Below, in pieces: positions 8,519-17,272 of a DNA stretch of 64,000 nt. The stretch comes from Thalassospira lucentensis (GTDB taxonomy: Bacteria; Pseudomonadota; Alphaproteobacteria; Rhodospirillales; Thalassospiraceae). The stretch's first letter is position 1. Every line of letters begins with the position of its first letter. The position numbers and the translations under genes are program-made. The stretch is taken from NCBI RefSeq assembly GCF_032921865.1, contig NZ_CP136684.1:3135001-3199000 (forward strand). The letters run 5' to 3'. The notes under the pieces are model-generated. The model saw only the letters and a program-made list of their open reading frames with translations. It searched no databases and was not told where the DNA came from.

Positions 8519-9448
8519 TCATATGGTGGAAGAAGCCGGTGCCATGGCAGGCGCAATTGTGCCGGTCAGACTGTGATTGTCTCCGTCGCTATCTGCTGGT
8601 GTTGACGGGGCAAGGGCCGCAATCGCACCAAGGGCGAGTTCCCGAACCGCAGGATTGGCCTGTTCGCGCACCAGAAGCGCGATGTCGATCTTTGGCAACG
8701 GCGGTAGGGAAGGATCATCAACAATTTGCATTCCGGCATATTCAGCCGTACAGAGTGGCATCGCGCCTAGCGCATGGCCGCCATCAATTGCCGTGATGAT
8801 CATGGAATTGGAGTCGCTGCTGTGGCTGATGCGAAAGGCGATGTTCTGTTGTGACAGGACTTCGGTCACGGAACGGCGAATCACGCAGCCATCATGGAAC
8901 ATCGACAGGCGAAGCGGACGTGCCTGATGGTCAAACCCGGCATCCGCCACCCAGACCAGCGGTTCGGATGTCACATGCAGGCTGGGCGTTTCGGGATCTG
9001 CCGTCAGGATCGCCAGATCAAGATCGCCATTGGCGACCCGTTTGCCGAGATTACGACTGATATCCGCATGGCAGCTGATTTCTGTTTCCGGCAGGCGCAG
9101 GGCCGCAATCCGAAGGATTTCCGGCAGATAGATTGCGGCATAGTCGTCGGGAAGCCCGATGCGCAGCACGGCCGGTGCTGCATCAAGAAGATCGGCCAGC
9201 ATCTTGTCGTTCAGGCCGATAATCCCCTCGGCATAGGATTTGACGACAAGTCCGGTTGTGGTTGGGGTGATGGCGTTGCGGTCGCGCGTAATCAGCGGTG
9301 CGCCAACGGTATCTTCAAGCTTTTTGATCTGCTGGCTGATGGCGGGTTGCGTGCGCAAAAGGCGTTCGGCCGTGCGTGTGAAACTTTGGGTATCCAGCAC
9401 GGTCAGAAACGTTCTGAGCAGATCGATATCGACATTCAGAAGAGCCAT
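8519..9448 (-). CDS. LysR-family transcriptional regulator
   Basis: The 309-residue protein begins with the LysR helix-turn-helix (about 4-64; TFLTVLDTQSFTRTAERLLR and TQPAISQQIKKLED) and continues into a periplasmic-binding-protein-like effector domain. It is divergent from an EamA-family exporter gene, with about 230 bases between the two likely start codons, which suggests it controls that exporter. The effector cannot be told from the sequence. Confidence 0.9.
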   Translation of the reverse strand: MALLNVDIDLLRTFLTVLDTQSFTRTAERLLRTQPAISQQIKKLEDTVGAPLITRDRNAITPTTTGLVVKSYAEGIIGLNDKMLADLLDAAPAVLRIGLPDDYAAIYLPEILRIAALRLPETEISCHADISRNLGKRVANGDLDLAILTADPETPSLHVTSEPLVWVADAGFDHQARPLRLSMFHDGCVIRRSVTEVLSQQNIAFRISHSSDSNSMIITAIDGGHALGAMPLCTAEYAGMQIVDDPSLPPLPKIDIALLVREQANPAVRELALGAIAALAPSTPADSDGDNHSLTGTIAPAMAPASSTI

Positions 9449-9680
9449 AAGCGCAATTTATCCCGACAATAAGGCGAAGCAATTTCACATCGATATAGCA
9501 CTGCTGCAAGATAATCGCTATCAGCCAAGGCGCATTTTGCACAACCTGCACCCCGCTATCGTTTCGAAAGACCAGACCATGCCCCGTGCCTTACCTGACA
9601 TCCTTCGCAATGCCGGAAGTACATCTGTTACTCCCTCCGCCACCACGGACATTGCGCAGCGAGAAGAAGGATTAAAGCTG

Positions 9681-10577
9681 ATGGCTCAATCATCATTCTG
9701 GGCTATTGCGACCCTTGTTGTGGCCGCAATCCTGATGGGGCTCGGTCCGATTTTTGTGCGTTATAGCGGTGTGTCACCCGATGCCTCGGCTTTCTGGCGT
9801 GTCGCGCTCGCAGCCCCCGTGTTGGGCGCTACCGTCTTTTTGATGCCGGCAGGATCATCAAAACCAGCCAACGGAAATGGCGTTTCCGCGCGCAAGCATG
9901 GTGACACGGGGTTGATGATCCTTGCCGGTCTTTTCTTCGCAGCCGACCTTGTTGCCTGCCATATGGCAATTGAAATGACGACGGTCGGCAATGCGATTTT
10001 GCTTAACAACCTTGCCCCGCTGATTATCGGGTTCCTTGGTCTATTTGGCATTGCGCGCAAACCCGGCGTGATGTTCTGGTGCGGGGTACCGTTTGCCGTT
10101 ATTGGCGGTTATTTCCTGTTTCGCGCCAGTGAGACAGGCGCGGGATCCATGCGCGGCGATGCCTTTGCCGTTTTGGCCGCCTTTTTCTATGCCGGTTATT
10201 TGATTGTTATCAGCCGTCTGCGCCGTAATCACAGCGCGGTATCAATCATGTTCTGGAGCACCCTGACCACCATGATCGCCCTTGGCGTGATGATGCTTAT
10301 CAAAGGAAATTTCGTTCTGCCGCCGCACATCACGGGCTGGCTGGCGCTGATCGGTCTTGCGATGCTGGTGCATGTTCTGGGGCAGGGAATGGTATCGGTC
10401 GGGCTTAAGCGCGTGGATGAAGCCACCGGATCGATGATCCTGCTGTTGCAGCCCTTTGTTGCCTCGATCCTTGGGGCGGTGATTTTGGGCGAGATGCTTA
10501 ATCAGTGGCATATCATGGGCAGTGCGGCGGTGGTCGTGGCCCTTTTGATCGCAACCCGGCGGCGCCGCACATTATAG
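9681..10577 (+). CDS. EamA-family (drug/metabolite) transporter
   Basis: An inner-membrane protein of 298 residues with ten predicted helices in two EamA repeats, for example LLNNLAPLIIGFLGLFGI in the first and LLLQPFVASILGAVILGE in the second. I favour the ATG at 9681 because the hydrophobic first helix then starts at once and the length is typical; an in-frame ATG at 9579 would add 34 polar residues. AAGAAGG lies about ten bases upstream. Substrates of the family include amino acids and metabolites; here it is unknown. Confidence 0.85.
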   Translation: MAQSSFWAIATLVVAAILMGLGPIFVRYSGVSPDASAFWRVALAAPVLGATVFLMPAGSSKPANGNGVSARKHGDTGLMILAGLFFAADLVACHMAIEMTTVGNAILLNNLAPLIIGFLGLFGIARKPGVMFWCGVPFAVIGGYFLFRASETGAGSMRGDAFAVLAAFFYAGYLIVISRLRRNHSAVSIMFWSTLTTMIALGVMMLIKGNFVLPPHITGWLALIGLAMLVHVLGQGMVSVGLKRVDEATGSMILLLQPFVASILGAVILGEMLNQWHIMGSAAVVVALLIATRRRRTL

Positions 10578-10580
10578 GCA

Positions 10581-11048
10581 TTAACGGGCGATCATAAACC
10601 AAAGCGTGCCGACTGGCAGCAACGTTGCCACAATTCCCAGCATCGTCCAAAGCTTTACGCACTTATCATAGGCCACCGGCATGGTGGCTTCGCCTGCTGC
10701 CACCGTTTGGGCGGCAATCCGCGACATATAGAGCTGCAAGGGCAAAAGCCCGACCAGCCACAGCACAGCCGCCATCGCAAACAGACTGATACCCATCGTC
10801 AGATGCGGGCTATCGGAAAGTGAAGTGCCACCGGCATGAAACAGCCCGACACCGCCAATCACCACCAGTGCCGCGCCAAAGGCGGTAAAAGCCAGATCGG
10901 TGACATTCACTAGTCGGCAGGCAAAGGCAATAACCACCGGATTTTTCGTACGATCCGCCAGGCTTTTCCAGACTGCGGTGACGATGATATTGCCCAGAAA
11001 CAGCACGGCACCCAGAAGGTGAATGAATTTGACGGTGGTGTATTCCAT
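10581..11048 (-). CDS. DUF2269-like integral membrane protein
   Basis: This 155-residue protein has four hydrophobic helices with conserved-looking starts FIHLLGAVLFLGNIIVTAVWK (about 7-27) and LWTMLGIVATLLPVGTLW near the C-terminus, matching the DUF2269 pattern of small inner-membrane proteins. Its function is unknown. It lies 32 bases behind a TetR gene in the same direction and probably forms an operon with it, under control of the operator at 11716-11742. It ends three bases past the convergent transporter stop. Confidence 0.7.
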   Translation of the reverse strand: MEYTTVKFIHLLGAVLFLGNIIVTAVWKSLADRTKNPVVIAFACRLVNVTDLAFTAFGAALVVIGGVGLFHAGGTSLSDSPHLTMGISLFAMAAVLWLVGLLPLQLYMSRIAAQTVAAGEATMPVAYDKCVKLWTMLGIVATLLPVGTLWFMIAR

Positions 11049-11080
11049 CTTTGGCGGCCTTTGAATTGCGGATATCGGGA

Positions 11081-11686
11081 TCAGGAATTTTCAGGGGCTG
11101 TCAGGTCTTCGGCAAGAAGCCCCAACACAAAATCATCGAGTTCCTGATCGGCAGGCGGAACAATCATGCCGTCAATCACTAGCATGGCGATGCCGTGTGC
11201 GCGGCTCCATGCCGCGAGGGCGCGGTTATAGGCGGTGGCTGCTTCGTTCAGGGTCATATCGGCACGACGATCAACTGATGTAACGGCGCGTTGCAAAACG
11301 TCAAACGCGTTATCGGCCGCCTCGCGGAGTTCTGGATATTGATCGAGCGGCGGGCGTTCCCGGCCAAAGATCAGGCGAAAATGCTGCGGGAAATCGACCG
11401 CGAAATGCACATAAGCCGCACCAAGCGCCATGATCCGTTCTTCGTGCTTCTGGACATTGGCCGCGACATTTTCCAGCCGTTCTGCAAAGCGTTCAAACGC
11501 ATCAATCGCCACTGCCGCCAAAATGCCATCCTTACCGTCAAAATGACGATAGGGCGCTGCTTCCGACACACCGGTCATGCGCGCCAGCCGCCGCAGCGAA
11601 AGCCCGCTCGGACCTTCTTCGTTCAGGATGTTTTCGGCTTTTTGCAGCAGGACATTGCGGACGTCACCGTGGTGGTATTTTCCCAT
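11081..11686 (-). CDS. TetR-family regulator with WHG-type C-terminal domain
   Basis: The 201-residue form starts at MGKYHHGDVRNVLLQKAENI, a start typical for this subgroup. The helix-turn-helix is at about 20-60 (LSLRRLARMTGVSEAAPYRHF), and the C-terminal part carries the TetR_C_33 type motif around DMTLNEAATAYNRALAAWSRAHG. The in-frame ATG at 11719 is rejected because it sits inside a perfect operator palindrome and has no ribosome site. It likely represses itself and the downstream DUF2269 gene. Confidence 0.85.
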   Translation of the reverse strand: MGKYHHGDVRNVLLQKAENILNEEGPSGLSLRRLARMTGVSEAAPYRHFDGKDGILAAVAIDAFERFAERLENVAANVQKHEERIMALGAAYVHFAVDFPQHFRLIFGRERPPLDQYPELREAADNAFDVLQRAVTSVDRRADMTLNEAATAYNRALAAWSRAHGIAMLVIDGMIVPPADQELDDFVLGLLAEDLTAPENS

Positions 11687-11715
11687 AAGCTCGTATTCCG
11701 GTTTCTTGTATTCTT

Positions 11716-11742
11716 GCATATGTTAATGTCGTTAACATATGC
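11716..11742. promoter_or_regulatory. TetR operator, perfect 27-bp inverted repeat
   Basis: GCATATGTTAA and TTAACATATGC form perfect 11-bp arms around the 5-base spacer TGTCG. The site lies 29 bases ahead of the chosen TetR start and has the size expected for a TetR dimer or dimer pair. It is the strongest palindrome in this part of the window. Confidence 0.8.
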
Positions 11743-11822
11743 GCCTGATGCGGCAAAATGCAAGCCAAAAATGACCGAAAAGAGATTCTTGGTGTCGGAA
11801 TTCTTCGGAAAGCCGGTCCTGA

Positions 11823-12455
11823 TCAGGCCAGAATAAAATCGAACCGCGCGATGTCGCCGTCAGATGCTTTTTGAACATCCATCAGCAGTGCCGGGTTAAA
11901 CAGAAAGTCCCGCTCGTTGCGGGCTTCGCCAGGGAAATAAAGCTGTGTTGTCAGAACCCGGTCGTCCCCGTTTCGCACCTTGACGTGATAATGCGGGGTT
12001 CGGCTGCCATATTCGGCGGGGCGGATGGTTTCGAAAAAGTACCGGCCCTTGGCATCGGTTTTCTGATACCCGCGCAATCGGAAACCACGATTGTCATATT
12101 CGCCGTCGCGATTGGCATGCCAAAGATCGACGATTGCGCCACTAACCGGCTGGCAATCGCGGGTTAGGACAAACCCGATCAGGGTTACCGGATCGCCATC
12201 TGCATCACCGCGAAAATCGGATTTTTCCGGGGGCTGGTTGCTGTAAAACGGGCCTTCGGTGCTGCTGCGGGTTGGTTCATCATCGGAGCCACAGGATGGC
12301 GTGATGTCGCGTTTTATTGGCTGGGCGCGCAAGATTGGCGCAAACATCCCCACGGAAATGCCGGTAATGCCGGCCGCGCTGGCGGCAAGCCAGCCTTGCA
12401 ACAGGCTGCGGCGGGTTGGCATGGCGTGACTTTGCTCAGGTCCTGATAACGGCAT
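11823..12455 (-). CDS. Tat-exported intradiol ring-cleavage dioxygenase-like protein
   Basis: The 210-residue protein opens with a twin-arginine signal (TRRSLLQGWLAASAAG, about 13-28). The rest is the intradiol dioxygenase beta-sandwich without the N-terminal helical domain of catechol dioxygenases. The ferric-iron ligands expected from the family are visible: tyrosines in DGEYDNRG and RPAEYGSRT, and histidines in TPHYHVKV. Such stand-alone exported forms are of unclear substrate. The start at 12455 has AAGGGG nine bases upstream; a second ATG at 12422 would still keep the Tat motif. Confidence 0.82.
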   Translation of the reverse strand: MPLSGPEQSHAMPTRRSLLQGWLAASAAGITGISVGMFAPILRAQPIKRDITPSCGSDDEPTRSSTEGPFYSNQPPEKSDFRGDADGDPVTLIGFVLTRDCQPVSGAIVDLWHANRDGEYDNRGFRLRGYQKTDAKGRYFFETIRPAEYGSRTPHYHVKVRNGDDRVLTTQLYFPGEARNERDFLFNPALLMDVQKASDGDIARFDFILA

Positions 12456-12591
12456 GCGGTATTGCCCCTTTCATCACCATCAGGCATCTAACCGCACGTG
12501 GAATGCGGGCTGTCTGATAAAAGCGAGATAGCGGCTTTTGTCCAAAAATCAACGCCCTCATGCAATTTGTGATGAAAAGCGATTGGCGAAT

Positions 12592-13644
12592 TCAGGCAGG
12601 TGTTGTCGGTGTTGGCTTGTCAGCTTCGACCGGTTGCGAGGCAGCAGAAGCATCGCCCCCTTGGTCCGTCGATGGTGTCGCGGGGGGCGGTTGAGTTGCT
12701 GGGGCGGTGTTGCCATTCGTGCCATCCGGTACGGCGGTGGTACTGCCTGATATATCGGCCGCAGGCGCAGGTGCCGCGCCTTGATCTGCGGTTGGGTCAG
12801 GCGCATCTGGGGCTGGGGTAGGCGTTGGAGTTGAAGTTGGAGTGGTTGCCGATGCCGCCTCGCTTTTCGGCGGCACAGGTACTGTTGCCATATCCGGGGC
12901 GGATGCGGCGGGTTGGGGTACTGCGTTGCTCGTATCCGGTGTTTTTCCCGGTTCTGCTGGTGTTGCTGTTGCCGGTGTCGGGGCAGGATCAACCGGTTTT
13001 GCCGGTGCGGCGGGCTCGTCCGGCGTGATCGAAAGCGTTGCGGACGGCGACGGGGTCGGAGCGGCTTTATCATGATCAGGGCGGATCAGGAAGCGGTCGG
13101 ACAGGGTATCGCGCCCGACCAGAAGCGGTTGGGTAATGCCCGGTACTTCCAGCAGGCCAAGTTCAACATCACAGATAACACCGCGCAGAACCAGCTTCGT
13201 TCGGATCACGGGGGCTCGCACCGGGGTGCTGTTGGCGCTGGTTGTGATCTGCCGGAAGGTGCTTGCTGGTATGGCAAGACGCCAGGTGATCTGTCGCTGG
13301 ATCAATTTGGAATTGTCATCAGGTGCGCTGTCGACAGTCAGCGAAAAGGAGACTTTGACAGGTGCAGATGCGTCCGCGTCACCGGGCGTTCCGGCACTGT
13401 TTTCCGCGTCGTTTTCGGGTTCCTCGACCGTCAGGTCGCTAACGAAAAGGCAGCTTTGCGGGGCTGCGCCAAGGATCATCGAGGGCAGGGCCGCAATTCC
13501 CCAATCGGGCAAATCGACCGGTTCATCGGCATAAAGGACGGTGCGATTGCCCAAGCCACCATCCCGCCCGGCGGGCTTTGTGGCCGATGCCGGTTTGCTG
13601 TTGGATGCAAGCATAATCAGGGCTTTGTACAATGTCGGGTTCAT
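12592..13644 (-). CDS. RimB-like retropepsin-fold protein, active site lost, with Pro/Ala/Thr-rich tail
   Basis: The first about 180 of 350 residues resemble the COG4067/PF05618 (RimB, 'ATP-dependent zinc protease') family: the region TPVRAPVIRTKLVLRG followed by QPLLVGRDTLSDRFLI (near 165-180) matches its C-terminal half, and ALPSMILGAAPQSCLFVSDL lies where members have the DTGA catalytic loop. No Asp-Thr-Gly is present, so catalysis is unlikely. The remaining about 165 residues are low-complexity Pro/Ala/Thr/Ser/Asp. The gene is single, between the dioxygenase and aroC. The family link is my reading by eye and is moderate. Confidence 0.55.
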   Translation of the reverse strand: MNPTLYKALIMLASNSKPASATKPAGRDGGLGNRTVLYADEPVDLPDWGIAALPSMILGAAPQSCLFVSDLTVEEPENDAENSAGTPGDADASAPVKVSFSLTVDSAPDDNSKLIQRQITWRLAIPASTFRQITTSANSTPVRAPVIRTKLVLRGVICDVELGLLEVPGITQPLLVGRDTLSDRFLIRPDHDKAAPTPSPSATLSITPDEPAAPAKPVDPAPTPATATPAEPGKTPDTSNAVPQPAASAPDMATVPVPPKSEAASATTPTSTPTPTPAPDAPDPTADQGAAPAPAADISGSTTAVPDGTNGNTAPATQPPPATPSTDQGGDASAASQPVEADKPTPTTPA

Positions 13645-13708
13645 GCACTATTGACGGTGCACGATCCCGCTTGTGACAGACTAATGCAGGAAAATAATGC
13701 CGCCGGAA

Positions 13709-14800
13709 TTACTTGTTGCGATTCCAGCCATCACACTGCCCGCGATGGCGCAGCAGATGATCGGCCAGAACGATGGCAGCCATGGCTTCGCCAACCGGAA
13801 CGGCGCGAATGCCAACACACGGGTCATGGCGGCCCTTGGTCACGACATCGACATCCTTGCCGAAAATATCGACACTTTTGCGCGGTGTCAGGATCGAGCT
13901 GGTCGGTTTGACGGCAAAGCGCACGACAACATCCTGACCGGAAGAAATCCCGCCCAGAATACCGCCCGCATGGTTGGAGCCAAAGACCGGCTTGCCATCT
14001 TCGCCCATGCGCATTTCATCGGCATTTTCGATGCCGGTCAGTTCGGCGGCTTCGAACCCGTTGCCGATTTCAACACCCTTGACGGCATTGATCGTCATCA
14101 TCGCCTTGGCCATGTCGGCATCAAGCTTGTCATAGACCGGATCGCCAAGCCCGACCGGCACACCGGAACAGACAACCTCGATCACGGCGCCGACGGATGA
14201 TCCATCCTTGCGCAGGCCATCAAGATATTCTTCGAAAACCGGAACGGCGGCTGCATCGGGGCAAAAGAACGGGTTGTTATCAACTTCGTCCCAATTCCAG
14301 TTGTCGCGATTGATTTCCTTGGTGCCCATCTTGATCAGGGCGCCGCGGATTTTGATGTCATCGCCAAGGATTTTGCGCGCAATCGCCCCGGCCGCAACCC
14401 GCATCGCGGTTTCGCGCGCCGATGAACGCCCACCGCCACGATAATCACGGATGCCGTATTTTTCCCAATAGGTGTAATCGGCATGGCCTGGGCGGAACTG
14501 GTTTTTGATTTCGCCGTAATCTTTGGAGCGCTGATCAACATTTTCGATCAGAAGTCCGATAGGGGTGCCGGTGGTTTTGCCTTCGAACACGCCTGACAGG
14601 ATTTTGACCTGATCGGGTTCGCGGCGCTGGGTGGTAAAGCGCGACTGGCCCGGTTTGCGTTTTTCAAGAAACTGCTGGATGTCTTCCTCGGTCAGGTCAA
14701 GAAGCGGCGGCACACCGTCAACGACGCAGCCAATGGCCGGGCCGTGGCTTTCGCCAAAGGTGGTGAAGCGAAACAGGGAGCCAAAACTGTTGCCAGCCAT
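13709..14800 (-). CDS. aroC: Chorismate synthase
   Basis: This 363-residue enzyme makes chorismate from 5-enolpyruvylshikimate 3-phosphate with reduced FMN, the last step of the shikimate pathway. Family signatures are clear: [17 protein letters not shown] at the N-terminus, [20 protein letters not shown] near 130-149, and [18 protein letters not shown] with the downstream [14 protein letters not shown]. Length is standard. It lies behind fabI on the same strand, but a terminator-like hairpin separates the two, so it is probably transcribed on its own. Confidence 0.97.
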   Translation of the reverse strand: MAGNSFGSLFRFTTFGESHGPAIGCVVDGVPPLLDLTEEDIQQFLEKRKPGQSRFTTQRREPDQVKILSGVFEGKTTGTPIGLLIENVDQRSKDYGEIKNQFRPGHADYTYWEKYGIRDYRGGGRSSARETAMRVAAGAIARKILGDDIKIRGALIKMGTKEINRDNWNWDEVDNNPFFCPDAAAVPVFEEYLDGLRKDGSSVGAVIEVVCSGVPVGLGDPVYDKLDADMAKAMMTINAVKGVEIGNGFEAAELTGIENADEMRMGEDGKPVFGSNHAGGILGGISSGQDVVVRFAVKPTSSILTPRKSVDIFGKDVDVVTKGRHDPCVGIRAVPVGEAMAAIVLADHLLRHRGQCDGWNRNK

Positions 14801-14836
14801 TTCCGATATCCAGAATTCAGGTGTTTGAAGACGAAA

Positions 14837-14859
14837 CGGGCTGCCAGCGAGGCAGCCCG
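14837..14859 (-). terminator. Hairpin terminator behind fabI
   Basis: CGGGCTGCC and GGCAGCCCG form a 9-bp stem with the loop AGCGA; on the minus strand it is followed by TTTCG. The T-tract is short, so termination may be partial and allow read-through into aroC. Confidence 0.5.
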
Positions 14860-14880
14860 CAAGATCATATCATGTTCAGA

Positions 14881-15711
14881 TCAGGCTTTCTGAACATTGA
14901 TGTCAGGTGCGTCTGCCTGCTTCATGCCAACGGTGTGATAACCGCAATCGACATGATGGGTTTCCCCGGTGACACCGGTTGACAGGTCCGACAGGAAATA
15001 CAGACCCGACCCGCCAACATCATCAAGGGTAACGTTGCGGCGCATCGGCGAATTATATTCATTCCATTTCAGGATATAGCGGAAATCGCCAATCCCCGAC
15101 GCGGCAAGGGTCTTCATCGGGCCTGCCGAAATGGCATTCACACGGATGCGATCCGGACCAAGGTCATTGGCAAGATATTTCACACTGGCTTCAAGGGCCG
15201 CCTTGGCAACGCCCATGACGTTGTAATGCGGCATCACCTTTTCCGCCCCGTAATAGGACAGGGTCAGAAGCGAACCACCATCGGTCATCAGCTTTTCCGC
15301 GCGCTGTGCAACGGCGGTAAAGGAATAGACCGAGATGTTCATTGAAAGCGCGAAGTTTTCAGGCGAGGTATCGACATAGCGACCACGAAGTTCGTTTTTA
15401 TCGGAAAATCCAATAGCGTGAACCACAAAGTCCAGCTTGCCCCATTTTTCTTTCAGCGTTTCGAACACGGCATCAATGCTTGCCGCATCGGTCACGTCGC
15501 AGGGCAGGACGATATCGCTGCCAACAGACTCCGCCAATGGCCGAACACGCTTTTCAAGTGCTTCGCCCTGGAAGGTAAAAGCAACTTCGGCGCCAGCGGC
15601 AGCCACAGTGCGTGCAATACCCCAGGCGATGGATTTATCGTTCGCGACGCCCATGATCAGGCCACGCTTGCCAGCCATCAGGCCGGAAATGTTTTCGGCG
15701 GAAAAGCTCAT
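14881..15711 (-). CDS. fabI: Enoyl-[acyl-carrier-protein] reductase (NADH)
   Basis: The 276-residue short-chain dehydrogenase catalyses the last reduction of type II fatty-acid elongation. The cofactor loop GLIMGVANDKSIAWGIA is at about 17-33 and the FabI-type active site is visible as HYNVMGVAK (Tyr-x6-Lys) near 160-168, preceded by LTLSYYGAEK. I chose the ATG at 15711; a GTG at 15729 adds six residues and has an AGAGAGAG ribosome site, so either may be used. The FabI form implies a triclosan-type target rather than FabK, FabL or FabV. Confidence 0.95.
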   Translation of the reverse strand: MSFSAENISGLMAGKRGLIMGVANDKSIAWGIARTVAAAGAEVAFTFQGEALEKRVRPLAESVGSDIVLPCDVTDAASIDAVFETLKEKWGKLDFVVHAIGFSDKNELRGRYVDTSPENFALSMNISVYSFTAVAQRAEKLMTDGGSLLTLSYYGAEKVMPHYNVMGVAKAALEASVKYLANDLGPDRIRVNAISAGPMKTLAASGIGDFRYILKWNEYNSPMRRNVTLDDVGGSGLYFLSDLSTGVTGETHHVDCGYHTVGMKQADAPDINVQKA

Positions 15712-15913
15712 TTTCCCTCTCGTTCCCACGATCTCTCTCTGGCAGGCATGCAGCGCGGAACAAAGCTGTGACCCACACAGGAGGCATTTGACATTGGGCG
15801 CATCCTACACAAAGCGAAGCCAAGGTCAATCTGGCCTGTTTTATCTTGTGCCGGCGCGCTATCCTGTTGATCAATTACACTATAACCGGAAATTGCGCAG
15901 GGATAAGTGTTTA

Positions 15914-17272
15914 ATGGTTCCAATCGGGCAAATACTGAACGATCGCACCGGGTTTTGGCGCTATGCCATCATGCGCTTTATCCATGATAAATCCATCCAG
16001 CGCGCAGCAGGCCTGTCTTATACAACCCTTCTTGCGATGGTGCCGTTCCTTGCCGTGGCCCTTACGGTTCTTTCGGCCTTTCCGGTCTTTGACCAGTGGA
16101 AGGACCAGATCACGGGCGTGGTCCTGAACAATTTCCTTCCCGAAACCGGAGAACAGGTAACCGATTATCTTGGCGGGTTCCTTCAAAACACCGGCCAGAT
16201 GACAGCAATAGGCACGATTGTTCTGGCTTTGACGGCCGTCATGCTGCTTGGTGCGATCGAAGGTGCAATGAACGATGTCTTTCGTGTTACCACCCCGCGC
16301 AAGCTTTTGGCGAAACTGGTTGTTTTCTGGACCCTGCTGACGGTCGGGCCGATGTTGTTGGGGCTAAGCCTTTCGGTGGCATCCTATATTTTTGCCATGC
16401 GCTATATGGTCGGGGCCGATGGGCTGGGCGAACATATCGGGCAATTGACGTTTTTGGCACCGTTCCTGTTATCTTCGATTGCCTTCTCGCTTTTGTTTAT
16501 CGGTATGCCGAACCGTTCGGTCGTGATCATTGACGGGATTTTGGGTGGGTTGGTGGCGGCCGGTCTGTTCGAGGCGCTTAAAAAGGGATTTGGTTTTTAC
16601 GTCATTAATTTCCCGACCTATCAGACGATCTATGGCGCGGTCGCGATTGTGCCGATCTTCCTGTTATGGATGTATCTGACCTGGATTGTTGTCTTGCTGG
16701 GCGCGCAGGTCGCCGCGGCACGGTCCGAATGGCGTGCGGCGCGCGCCGCCGGACTGATCCCCGATCCGCGTGGGGCGGTGCCGGGGCAGATGGAACGCAT
16801 CATCGCTGTGTTGCGGGTTCTGGAATATCTGCAACACCGTTTCCACGAGGCCTCCAAACCGCCAACCTATCGTCGGATGTTACGTGAAACCAAACTTGGC
16901 GGACGGGATCTGAACTGGGCGCTGGCAGCACTTCGTCGTGAAAAGCTGATTGAACGATCCGAAAGCCATCGCTGGCTGCTATCGGGGGATTTGTCGCGGA
17001 TTACGCTGGTGGATTTGATGACCCGACTTGGGCTGTTTCTGGATTATGACCGGTTACTTCTGGTCAATGCCGATGGTGGCTGGCCAGTTGCGATGCGCGA
17101 ACGTTTGGTCGAACTGGAAAAAACACGCAAGACGGTACTTGATGTCAATGTTGCCGAGCTTCTTGATTTACCCAAATCCGAGGACAAGGTACCCGAAACG
17201 GTGGAACCGAAGCGGGAACAGGAATCATCAGGCGAAATCGGGCCAAAAGATATGACGCAGATCGTTGATTAA
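15914..17272 (+). CDS. YihY/UPF0761-family membrane protein with C-terminal winged-helix-like domain
   Basis: A 452-residue protein. The first about 280 residues hold six transmembrane helices of the YihY family (once called ribonuclease BN), with RAAGLSYTTLLAMVPFLAVA near 29-48 and the YQTIYGAVAIVPIFLLWMYL segment. The last about 170 residues are soluble and contain a helix-turn-helix-like part (RRMLRETKLGGRDLNWALAA). Function is unknown; the RNase BN name is considered wrong for this family. Its stop codon overlaps the convergent MscS stop by four bases. Confidence 0.88.
   Translation: MVPIGQILNDRTGFWRYAIMRFIHDKSIQRAAGLSYTTLLAMVPFLAVALTVLSAFPVFDQWKDQITGVVLNNFLPETGEQVTDYLGGFLQNTGQMTAIGTIVLALTAVMLLGAIEGAMNDVFRVTTPRKLLAKLVVFWTLLTVGPMLLGLSLSVASYIFAMRYMVGADGLGEHIGQLTFLAPFLLSSIAFSLLFIGMPNRSVVIIDGILGGLVAAGLFEALKKGFGFYVINFPTYQTIYGAVAIVPIFLLWMYLTWIVVLLGAQVAAARSEWRAARAAGLIPDPRGAVPGQMERIIAVLRVLEYLQHRFHEASKPPTYRRMLRETKLGGRDLNWALAALRREKLIERSESHRWLLSGDLSRITLVDLMTRLGLFLDYDRLLLVNADGGWPVAMRERLVELEKTRKTVLDVNVAELLDLPKSEDKVPETVEPKREQESSGEIGPKDMTQIVD

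Noticed and set aside
14600-14660. Possible second frameshift in aroC
   Set aside because: Checked because hemA is shifted; aroC reads through at normal length with all signatures, so sequencing error is not general.
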